Shown here one piece after another: positions 24,562 through 32,107 of a DNA stretch of 53,260 nt. Source of the stretch: Bacteroidales bacterium UBA6428 (GTDB lineage: Bacteria > Bacteroidota > Bacteroidia > Bacteroidales > UBA932); the NCBI GenBank assembly GCA_002437305.1, contig DJOW01000054.1, positions 894 through 54,153 of the forward strand, given 5' to 3'. The notes beneath the pieces are model-generated. The model worked only from the letters and a program-made list of their open reading frames with translations. It was not told the origin of the DNA and made no database searches. Both the position numbers and the translations under genes were made by a program. Within the stretch, counting starts at the first letter, position 1. The number at the start of each line of letters is the position of its first letter.

Positions 24562-26844
24562 ATGAAATTTAAGAATATTCTGTCCGCCATCGCGGCTCTG
24601 TTTGTGTCCATTGGCCTGAATGCCAGTGATTTCCGCACTCTTTTGAACAACGGCTGGACTTTCTCCCTTGGTGACGCCTCTTCGATGAAGGAGGACTTCA
24701 CGCATGGCACTGAGTATTTCACGTACTTCTCAAAGGCCGGCACGGCAGGGCAGGGCAAGTCTCCGATCATGCAGGCTTTCGACGACTCCGGATGGCGGAA
24801 GGTCAACCTGCCTCACGACTGGGTCGTTGATCTGCCTTACAGCAAGGACGCAAGCCATTCGCACGGCTACAAATGCGTCGGCTGGAACTATCCTGAGAAC
24901 TCGGTTGGCTGGTACAGAAAGCGCCTCCACATCCCGTCCGAAGACTACGGCAAGCAGATCCGCATCGAGTTCGAGGGAATATTCCGTGACAGCGAGGTCT
25001 TCTGCAACGGCTTCTACCTTGGCCACGAGAGAAGCGGCTACGCCACCCGGTCTTATGACTTGAGTCCGTATCTCAATTATGGTGGCGACAATGTCATCAC
25101 CGTGCGCTGTGACGCATCCACGGAGGAAGGATGGTACTACGAGGGTGCGGGAATATACCGCAACGTCTGGCTCCACAAGGCCGGGCCGGTCGCTGTGAAG
25201 CCATATTCATTGGATTTGACAGGGGAGACTCCGAAGTTCGAGACCGTGATGGCGAGCGACACGCTTGACAAGGCCAAGGTGAAGGCTGAGGTCGTGTTTC
25301 TCGATTCCGAGGGCAACGAGGTCCGGAAACCGGATCATCTCTGGAGTCTTGAGGATCCTTACCTTTACACCGCTCGGATTCGCCTTTACTATGACGGAGT
25401 CCTCTCTGACGAGCAGAAATGCCGCTTCGGGCTGCGCACGATTGAGTTCAGCCCGACTGAAGGGTTCCTGCTCAACGGAAAGCACGTCAAGCTGACAGGC
25501 TGCAACATGCATCTTGACCATGCCGGGGTGGGTGCCGGAGTGCCTGACGAACTGTGGCGTTACCGTCTCACCCAACTCAAGAAGTACGGGTTCAACGCTA
25601 TCCGCAGCTCCCACAATCCCGCGTCTCCGGCCATGCTCGACCTCTGTGACGAGATGGGCATCCTGGTGATCGACGAGAACCGCCAGCTGGGAGTCAACGA
25701 GGAGCAGCTCACACAGTTAAGACGAATGATAGATCGTGACCGCAACCACCCTTGTGTCATCCTTTGGAGCATCGGCAACGAGGAATGGAGCGTGGAGGGA
25801 ATCGAGGCCGGCACGAGGATCGCGCGGAAGATGAGTGAATATGTCCACTCCATCGATCAGACCAGACCGACCAACTACGGCAGTTCCGGTGGCCATGAAC
25901 TTGTGAAAGGAGTTGATGTGTTCGGCTACAACTACATCGTCCAGAACCCTGTGGACGAGTTCCACGAGAAGTTTCCGGATCATTGCGCCATAGGCACTGA
26001 GGAGACTTCGGGGGCCGGCACGAGAGGAAAGTATGCCACAGTCCCGGAGGAAGGCTGGATGACCCCTCTGAACAGGATTGACACTCTGGGCAGGATCAAT
26101 GTCATAGAACATGGCTGGAAATTCTACAAGGCCCGTCCTTGGACCGGCGGACTGTTTTATTGGACCGGTCAGGACTACCGTGGTGAACCGAACCCGATGG
26201 TCTGGCCGGCTACCGGCTCCCAGTTCGGCATTCTGGACTACTGCTGCTTCCCGAAGGACGAGGCGTTCTACGTCAAGTCCGCCTGGCTTGACGAGCCGAT
26301 AGTCCACATCTGCGGCCCGTACAAAGGCGAGGTCTGGGTCTATTCAAATTGCGATCAGGTCCGTCTTTATGCCAACGGAAAGAACCTCGGAAAGAAAGAC
26401 ATGCCTCAGGACGGCCACCTTGTCTGGAAGGCAGGAGATGCCGCCAGATTCTCAGCTGTGGGCTACCGTAACGGCAAGAAGGTCGCGGCTGATGAATATC
26501 CTTCCGCTGTCTCCGAGACAACACTCACTCTCTCCAAGCCTCAGATAAAGGTTGATGGCCAGGATGTTGTCGTGATCGACATCGACACCCCGTCCGAAAG
26601 TCTGGACGTGTCTGTCACAGGTGCCACGTTCCTCGGCTGGGGCAACGGCAACCCCGGCTTCAAGGAAATTGAAAGACCGGAGAACGGCCGCTCCATGACG
26701 ATCAAACCGTTCTCAGGCAAGGCCCAGGTCATCATCCGCTCGATTGAAGGCTCAAGGGCTCCTGTCAGGGTCATGATAGGGGACAAGATAGCCGAGATCG
26801 ATGTGGTGTTGACGGACGCTGAGATTGCCCTGACGAAAAAGTGA
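24562..26844 (+). CDS. GH2 beta-glycosidase (beta-galactosidase-like), secreted
   Basis: This 760-residue enzyme has a signal peptide (ALFVSIGLNAS), so it probably acts in the periplasm. The sugar-binding jelly-roll domain runs from about residue 20 to 215 (VNLPHDWVVD, NSVGWYRKRLHIP, FEGIFRDSEVFCNG). The barrel begins near 290 (GFLLNGKHVKLTGCNMH) and contains RSSHNPASPAMLDLCDEMG and ILWSIGNEEW, with acid/base Glu407. The nucleophile lies in AIGTEETSG (about Glu480). The immunoglobulin-like domain between the first two parts is only about 60 residues, shorter than I would expect, so a deletion is likely. Beta-galactosidase or beta-mannosidase activity is possible; the HDW and SSHNP motifs favour the galactosidase branch. 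Confidence 0.87.
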   Translation: MKFKNILSAIAALFVSIGLNASDFRTLLNNGWTFSLGDASSMKEDFTHGTEYFTYFSKAGTAGQGKSPIMQAFDDSGWRKVNLPHDWVVDLPYSKDASHSHGYKCVGWNYPENSVGWYRKRLHIPSEDYGKQIRIEFEGIFRDSEVFCNGFYLGHERSGYATRSYDLSPYLNYGGDNVITVRCDASTEEGWYYEGAGIYRNVWLHKAGPVAVKPYSLDLTGETPKFETVMASDTLDKAKVKAEVVFLDSEGNEVRKPDHLWSLEDPYLYTARIRLYYDGVLSDEQKCRFGLRTIEFSPTEGFLLNGKHVKLTGCNMHLDHAGVGAGVPDELWRYRLTQLKKYGFNAIRSSHNPASPAMLDLCDEMGILVIDENRQLGVNEEQLTQLRRMIDRDRNHPCVILWSIGNEEWSVEGIEAGTRIARKMSEYVHSIDQTRPTNYGSSGGHELVKGVDVFGYNYIVQNPVDEFHEKFPDHCAIGTEETSGAGTRGKYATVPEEGWMTPLNRIDTLGRINVIEHGWKFYKARPWTGGLFYWTGQDYRGEPNPMVWPATGSQFGILDYCCFPKDEAFYVKSAWLDEPIVHICGPYKGEVWVYSNCDQVRLYANGKNLGKKDMPQDGHLVWKAGDAARFSAVGYRNGKKVAADEYPSAVSETTLTLSKPQIKVDGQDVVVIDIDTPSESLDVSVTGATFLGWGNGNPGFKEIERPENGRSMTIKPFSGKAQVIIRSIEGSRAPVRVMIGDKIAEIDVVLTDAEIALTKK

Positions 26845-26910
26845 ATTGTCATGACAGATAATGCGCATTTCGCTTGAATCGAATGACGGTCTGTCCTTTA
26901 TTTTATTTTG

Positions 26911-26918
26911 TAAGTTTG
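26911..26918 (+). promoter_or_regulatory. Candidate -7 box for the GH31 gene
   Basis: TAAGTTTG lies 37 bases before the ATG at 26956 in a 111-base gap. No TTTG stands at the usual -33 distance, so this is a weak call for an independent promoter. Confidence 0.35.
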
Positions 26919-26955
26919 CCTAAAATATTTACTGATAATCAATATTTTAACCATA

Positions 26956-29811
26956 ATGAAAATAGTCGGAATCATTTTGCTCACGGTAGTTCTCGCAGTG
27001 GTTGTCGGATGTGGCGGTCAGAATTGGAAACAGAATCCGGACGGAGTTACGGTCAGTGTCACAGACAGGAATAATGATGGGCCTACTTTGGTGCGGCTTC
27101 AGGTGAAAGGGGACAATCTTGTAAGAGTCACCGCGACTCCTGAGGACCGGTTCGCTGACAGAAAAAGTCTCATCATTGCCCCGTCGGAATCAAGGCCGGA
27201 ATTTTCCGTGGCATCCACAGACAGCACTGTCTCTGTCGTCACTTCCTCAGTGACTGCCTCTGTCAGGCTAAGGGACGGGGCGGTCAGCTTCGCGGACAAG
27301 GATGGTTCAACGATATTGGGCGGCAACACGATGTCTTTCACCCCGATCACTGTCGAGGGAAGGCATGAATATTCCTCGCTCTTCACTTTTGATTCTCCCG
27401 AGGATGAGGCGTTCTACGGCCTTGGTCAGCACCAATCCTTGGAATTTAACCATAAGGGCGGCAACGAGGAACTGTTCCAGTACAACACCAAGGTATCCAT
27501 CCCGTTTGTGGTCAGCGACAGGGGCTATGGCGTGTTGGTGGACAACTATTCGCTGAGCCGTTGGGGAAACCCGAAGCCTTACATGCAGCTGAACCAAGCC
27601 TTCAGACTCTATGGCAAGGACGGAAGTGAAGGTGGGCTGACTGGGACATATACCCCAGCCACTGGTGAACCTGTCATAAGGCAGGAGGATTCCCTGTACT
27701 ATGAGAACGAATGGGTAATCGCGAATCTTCCTAAGATGCCTCTTAAAGGCGCGGATGTGGCCTACGAGGGCTTCATCGAGGCTCCGCAGGACGCTGACTA
27801 TCATTTCATACTTTATTACGCTGGCTTCCAGAGAGTTTCCATAGGAGGCAAAGAGGTTGTGTCCGAGCGTTGGAGACCGGCTTGGAATCCGAACTCCTAC
27901 AAATTCACGGTCAGCCTTAAGAAGGGCGAGAAGACCCCGATCAAAATAAGCTGGAGGCCGGACGGGGATGTCTCGTACATCGGACTGAGAGTGGCTGAGC
28001 CAAGGACCGAAGCCGAGCAGAGCCGTTTCTCGTTCTGGTCGGAGATGAGTCCGGAACTGGACTATTATTATATTTCCGGAAACAATATGGATGAGGTGAT
28101 CTCCGGCTACAGAACCCTCACCGGAAAGGCTCAGGTGATGCCGAAATGGGCGCTTGGATTCTGGCAGAGCCGCGAGCGTTACAGCACCCAGGAGGATCTT
28201 GTGGGCACGCTGGCTGAGCTTAGACGCAGGAATATTCCCGTGGACAACATCGTCCAGGACTGGCAGTACTGGAAGGATGACCAGTGGGGAAGCCACGAGT
28301 TTGACCAGACGCGGTACCCTGATCCGGAGAAGATGCTCGATGACGTGCATGCAATGCACGGGCGTTTCATGATCAGCGTCTGGCCGAAATTCTATGTCAA
28401 CACTGATCATTATCAGGAACTTAAAAAGGTCGGCTATGTCTATCCTCTTGCGGAGAAAGACAGTCTGAAAGACTGGCTTGGCCACGTGGAATCGTTCTAC
28501 GACGCCTATTCTGAAGGAGGCAGGAAGATGTTCTGGAGGCAGATGGACGAGTGCCTTTACTCGAAATACGGCCGGAAGATTGACGCGTGGTGGATGGACG
28601 CCAGTGAGCCTAACCTTCGTGACTGTCTGCCAATGGATTACCAGAAGGCCCTGACGACCCCGACGGCACTTGGACCTTCCACTGAGTATCTCAACGCCTA
28701 CGCCCTTGTCAACGCTGACGCCATCTACAACGGCCAGCGCGGAATCGATCCGGACAAGAGGGTCTTTCTGCTGACAAGAAGCGGATTCGCCGGTCTGCAA
28801 AGATATTCGACGGCCACATGGAGCGGAGACATCGGGACGTGCTGGAATGACATGCGGGCCCAGATGGCCGCGGGCCTGAACTTCTCGATGAGCGGAGTTC
28901 CGTTCTGGGGAATGGACATCGGAGGATTCAGCGTGATGGACAAGTACACGGCGGCGGTCTCCACATTTGACAACACCGGAAAGGTAACACCGGACCTCGA
29001 CGAATGGCGCGAGCTCCAGACGCGCTGGCATCAGTTCGGCACCTTCGTTCCGCTGTTCCGCACCCACGGGCAGTGGCCGAGAAGAGAACTTTGGAATATC
29101 GCTCCGGAGGGGACACCTACATATTCAAGCATCCTCTATTACATGAAGTTGCGCTACCGTCTGATGCCGTACCTCTATTCATTGACGGGTGCAGTGCATT
29201 TCGAAGACTACACTATGCTCCGCGGCCTTCCGATGGACTTCGCGGGCGACCGTAACGTGGCAGACATCAGCGACCAGTGGATGTTCGGCCCGGCCCTGAT
29301 GCCTTGCCCTGTCTCTGAATATAAATCCCGCTCCCGCAGCGTCTATTTCCCTCGGTGCGAGGGCTGGTACGACTTCTACACAGGCAAGTTCATCACCGGA
29401 GGGCGGACCCTCACGGTCGAGGCTCCCTATGAATATATTCCTTTGTACGTCCGTGCAGGCTCAATCATCCCGTTCGGCCCGGAGATCCAGTGGTCTGACG
29501 AGAAACCTGCCGATGTCATCGACCTCTATGTCTATGCCGGAAAGGACGGCTCGTTCACCCTTTACGAGGACGAGAACACGAACTACAACTACGAGAAAGG
29601 TGCATATTCGACGATAGAGTTCACCTACGATGACTCATCCCGTACCCTGACCATCGGAGACCGTAAGGGTGAGTTTCCTGGCATGCTGAAAGACCGTCGT
29701 TTCAATGTTGTGCTTGTCACCCCGGAGAACGCTTTCGCCTTCCAGAAGGCCTCTGAGGTTGTCCCTGTTGACTACCACGGTGTCTCCATCACTGTCAATT
29801 TGAAGCGGTAA
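26956..29811 (+). CDS. GH31 alpha-xylosidase/alpha-glucosidase lipoprotein with PA14 insert
   Basis: This 951-residue enzyme has a lipoprotein signal ending at Cys19 (AVVVGCGGQ). After a beta-sandwich domain (YGLGQHQSLEFNHKG) comes a PA14 module at about residues 230-350 (GLTGTYT to KISWRPDGDVSYIGL). The catalytic barrel holds nucleophile Asp548 in WWMDASEPN and acid/base Asp625 in WSGDIGTCW. A PA14 insert in this position is a mark of GH31 alpha-xylosidases acting on xyloglucan fragments, such as those of Cellvibrio and Bacteroides ovatus. The neighbours otherwise point to mannan, so the locus may serve mixed hemicellulose. It is the last gene of the cluster and is separated by a small gap. 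Confidence 0.88.
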   Translation: MKIVGIILLTVVLAVVVGCGGQNWKQNPDGVTVSVTDRNNDGPTLVRLQVKGDNLVRVTATPEDRFADRKSLIIAPSESRPEFSVASTDSTVSVVTSSVTASVRLRDGAVSFADKDGSTILGGNTMSFTPITVEGRHEYSSLFTFDSPEDEAFYGLGQHQSLEFNHKGGNEELFQYNTKVSIPFVVSDRGYGVLVDNYSLSRWGNPKPYMQLNQAFRLYGKDGSEGGLTGTYTPATGEPVIRQEDSLYYENEWVIANLPKMPLKGADVAYEGFIEAPQDADYHFILYYAGFQRVSIGGKEVVSERWRPAWNPNSYKFTVSLKKGEKTPIKISWRPDGDVSYIGLRVAEPRTEAEQSRFSFWSEMSPELDYYYISGNNMDEVISGYRTLTGKAQVMPKWALGFWQSRERYSTQEDLVGTLAELRRRNIPVDNIVQDWQYWKDDQWGSHEFDQTRYPDPEKMLDDVHAMHGRFMISVWPKFYVNTDHYQELKKVGYVYPLAEKDSLKDWLGHVESFYDAYSEGGRKMFWRQMDECLYSKYGRKIDAWWMDASEPNLRDCLPMDYQKALTTPTALGPSTEYLNAYALVNADAIYNGQRGIDPDKRVFLLTRSGFAGLQRYSTATWSGDIGTCWNDMRAQMAAGLNFSMSGVPFWGMDIGGFSVMDKYTAAVSTFDNTGKVTPDLDEWRELQTRWHQFGTFVPLFRTHGQWPRRELWNIAPEGTPTYSSILYYMKLRYRLMPYLYSLTGAVHFEDYTMLRGLPMDFAGDRNVADISDQWMFGPALMPCPVSEYKSRSRSVYFPRCEGWYDFYTGKFITGGRTLTVEAPYEYIPLYVRAGSIIPFGPEIQWSDEKPADVIDLYVYAGKDGSFTLYEDENTNYNYEKGAYSTIEFTYDDSSRTLTIGDRKGEFPGMLKDRRFNVVLVTPENAFAFQKASEVVPVDYHGVSITVNLKR

Positions 29812-29825
29812 GGCAACGCCATACC

Positions 29826-29849
29826 GGTCGCTGAGCTTGTCGAAGCGCC
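29826..29849. repeat. CTGAGCTTGTCGAAG-type short interspersed element
   Basis: The core CTGAGCTTGTCGAAG with flanking GGTCG and CGCC is a short sequence I recognise as recurring between genes in many unrelated bacterial genomes. Only one copy is in this window, 15 bases after the GH31 gene. Confidence 0.45.
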
Positions 29850-30107
29850 TTCCGTTAAGCACGCCACCGCTCTTCTTCCGGCTCTTTGCTCTGCGCGCTT
29901 CCTTTAAGTGCTCAGAGTGCCGCAAGGACATATTCACTCTTGTCTTCTTCCGGAGCGCCGACTGAGAGTGTACCAGACGCGAAAGGTAGACTTAAAGCAT
30001 ATTCACATATAGCTTGTGCCGGAAAAGCCTTTTTGTCCCCATTGCCCCCTATATGTGGTTTCGCACACCTGAAAATTCATTTCGTTGATAAACAATCGAT
30101 TGACGTT

Positions 30108-30135
30108 CCAGGTGTGAAAGTTTTGACACACCTGG
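30108..30135. repeat. CAGGTGTG inverted repeat (hairpin)
   Basis: CCAGGTGTG and CACACCTGG form a perfect 9-pair stem with a 10-base loop. Two more CAGGTGTG/CACACCTG copies lie at about 30064-30071 and 30182-30189, in opposite orientations, with similar CGCAC and AAAA flanks. No U-run follows the stem. Confidence 0.5.
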
Positions 30136-30287
30136 GAGACGAAACCATCATTACAGGCCGTTCTGTGGGCTCCGCTCGCACTCAGGTGTGAAAACCGGTG
30201 CGCACCTAAAACATCCTCTGCCTGATATTGAACGGGTTGCTCTTCTAAGTGCGAACATATTCTCCTTTGTTCCACCCTTCAGCCCAC

Positions 30288-30348
30288 TTTCGCAAACCTC
30301 GGCCAGGCCATCTTGATAGACTTTTTCGCAATCCTCGGCCAGGCCATC
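30288..30348. repeat. Two-unit tandem repeat, period 36
   Basis: TTTCGCAAACCTCGGCCAGG at 30288 recurs at 30324 as TTTCGCAATCCTCGGCCAGG; the 25-base units differ at one position. The minus-strand open frame across it is probably a by-product of the repeat. Confidence 0.55.
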
Positions 30349-30473
30349 CTGCCCACACACATCCACCGTGCCTGACCCTGAATATGGCAATGAAAGTCAC
30401 AGCGGCATTCCTTGGTGAGGGTGTGTTGTGTTTTACGATGTGACTCCTTCGGAAGTTATGGAAATATGTGACA

Positions 30474-30581
30474 CGCACCGTATTGAAAATGAGTGTCTTA
30501 ACTGATTGTCTTTGGTTGGATTGTACCGAAGGTGATCGCTCAAATTGTTGTCTGTTAATAATTTGGGTATCACTGCCTGTC
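30474..30581. repeat. Dispersed intergenic repeat, copy C
   Basis: This copy aligns with A and B through TATGTGACACGCACCG, ATTGAAAATGAG, GATTGTCTTTGG, ATTGTACCGAAGGTGAT and TTGTCTGTTAATAATTTGG. It runs over the end of argH, so the stop codon and last few codons of argH lie within the repeat. Confidence 0.6.
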
Positions 30582-31937
30582 GGGATTGCGTGTGGGTTCC
30601 GTGCCGGTGAGGGCTGAGAGGGCAGCATCGACCTTGTCGAATCTGAATCCGGAGAGGATGCGGGACATCTTGGCTGCGATGCGGTCGTTGCAGAGGTTTC
30701 CGATTGAGCCTTCGTGGGTGTGGTGGAGCGAGCCGTGATATTCAAAGGTTCCTTTTCTTATCGATTCGGCGACCTGCCGGTAGGCGTCTCTGAACGGCAC
30801 TCCGTTCTCTACCAGATGGTTGACTTCCTCCACGCTGAACGCAAGGCGGTACTTACGGTCGCTCATCGCGTCTGTGACGACCTCCATCCCGCGGACGGCA
30901 TATTCGACAATGTCGAGGCAGTCGTTCATTTCCTTGAAGATCGGGAAGAACACTTCCTTTAGGATCTGCATGTCCCGGAAATAGCCGCTCGGCAGGTTCC
31001 CGGTGATGAGGCGGATGGTGTTCGGCACTCCCTGAAGCTTGTTGCAGTGCGCCCTCACGAGTTCGAACACGTCAGGGTTCTTCTTGTGCGGCATGATGCT
31101 GGATCCTGTCGTCAGCGCGTCCGGAAGGTGGATGAAACCGAAGTTCTGGCTTGAGAAAAGGCATCCGTCCATCGCGAGGCGACCGACTGTCTCCGCGACT
31201 GATGAATATGCGAACGCCACGGCACGCTCCATTTTCCCTCTGGTCATCTGCGCATAGACCGAATTGTAGTCCAAGTCCTCGAAACCAAGAAGTTTCGTGG
31301 TCATGGTCCTGTCCAGCGGAGCGGATGAGCCGTAGCCGGCTGCGGAACCGAGAGGGTTGAGGTTGACGACTTCCCATGCTGCCCTCATCATGCAGAGGTC
31401 ATCGCTGAGACTTTCGGCATAGGCACCGAACCATAGCCCGAATGAAGAAGGCATGGCCACCTGCAGGTGGGTGTAGCCCGGAATCAGCACGTCCTTGTAC
31501 TTCTCGCTGGCATCCTGAAGCGTCCTGAACAACGATCCAACCTTGTGCACTGTCTTCTCGATCTCGGCGCGGGCGTAGAGTTTCAGGTCAACCAGGACCT
31601 GGTCGTTGCGGGAGCGCCCCGTGTGCACTTTCTTCCCGACATCCCCGAGCCTACGCGTCAGCATCAGCTCGATCTGCGAGTGGATGTCCTCCACGTCGTC
31701 CTCGACGTAAAGCTCTCCCTTGCAGGCAGATGAATATAATTCCTTGAGCGCCGGCAGCAGTTTGTCCAGATCTTCCTTTGAAAGAAGCCCGACACTCTCC
31801 AGCATCGTGATGTGGGCCATAGTGCCCATTATGTCGTAAGGAGCCAGCTCGTGATCCAGATCACGGTCGTTGCCCACCGTGAACGCGTCTATCCTGTCAT
31901 CCTCCTTGAATCCCTTGTCCCAAAGTTTGTTCGCCAT
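30570..31937 (-). CDS. argH: Argininosuccinate lyase
   Basis: This 455-residue cytoplasmic enzyme makes arginine and fumarate from argininosuccinate, the last step of arginine synthesis. The family signature GSSIMPHKKNPDVFELVR is present near residue 280, with the catalytic serine in its flexible loop. HTGRSRNDQV and the TTKLLGFEDLDYNS region are also conserved. The ATG at 31937 gives the usual MANKLWDKG start; an in-frame ATG three codons upstream is possible. The gene stands alone, without other arginine genes nearby. Its last residues (after the GTEP region) are encoded within a dispersed repeat, hinting that the original end was replaced. Confidence 0.95.
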   Translation of the reverse strand: MANKLWDKGFKEDDRIDAFTVGNDRDLDHELAPYDIMGTMAHITMLESVGLLSKEDLDKLLPALKELYSSACKGELYVEDDVEDIHSQIELMLTRRLGDVGKKVHTGRSRNDQVLVDLKLYARAEIEKTVHKVGSLFRTLQDASEKYKDVLIPGYTHLQVAMPSSFGLWFGAYAESLSDDLCMMRAAWEVVNLNPLGSAAGYGSSAPLDRTMTTKLLGFEDLDYNSVYAQMTRGKMERAVAFAYSSVAETVGRLAMDGCLFSSQNFGFIHLPDALTTGSSIMPHKKNPDVFELVRAHCNKLQGVPNTIRLITGNLPSGYFRDMQILKEVFFPIFKEMNDCLDIVEYAVRGMEVVTDAMSDRKYRLAFSVEEVNHLVENGVPFRDAYRQVAESIRKGTFEYHGSLHHTHEGSIGNLCNDRIAAKMSRILSGFRFDKVDAALSALTGTEPTRNPDRQ

Positions 31938-31956
31938 ACCATACATTTTTATGCTG

Positions 31957-31964
31957 CAAAGATA
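31957..31964 (-). promoter_or_regulatory. -7 box of argH
   Basis: The minus strand reads TATCTTTG, 19 bases before the chosen ATG. The -33 element is poorly conserved. Confidence 0.45.
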
Positions 31965-32028
31965 ACCAATAATGATGCGGATTACTCATGATGACGGATA
32001 AAACTTCGTGAGTTCTGACATTATTTGC

Positions 32029-32036
32029 TATATTTG
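32029..32036 (+). promoter_or_regulatory. Candidate -7 box of the acetylesterase gene
   Basis: TATATTTG lies 71 bases before the ATG at 32108 in the divergent gap with argH. No good TTTG is seen at -33. Confidence 0.35.
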
Positions 32037-32107
32037 TAGCATCGGCCTCTTGGGCGATGTTTGGCTCCGCGGCTGACAAAACACGTTAGTTATTTATCCA
32101 ACATAAA

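Larger units (their letters stand above)
29812..30569. other. 758-base gene-free stretch with several repeats
   Basis: I see no convincing gene on either strand; open frames here have no family likeness or start signals. The stretch holds the CTGAGCTTGTCGAAG element, an inverted CAGGTGTG cluster, a tandem repeat of period 36, and the start of dispersed repeat copy C. Confidence 0.6.

Noticed and set aside
27307..29067. Minus-strand frame of 586 codons within the GH31 gene
   Set aside because: It is antisense to a conserved catalytic domain, explained by GC-rich third positions; no domain recognised.
29812..30569. CRISPR array
   Set aside because: The repeats differ in type, spacing and orientation, with only two tandem units and no cas genes nearby.
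30245..30745. Minus-strand frame over the tandem repeat and argH end
   Set aside because: Its WPGRGLRK repeats reflect the period-36 DNA repeat, and it overlaps argH; there is no start signal.
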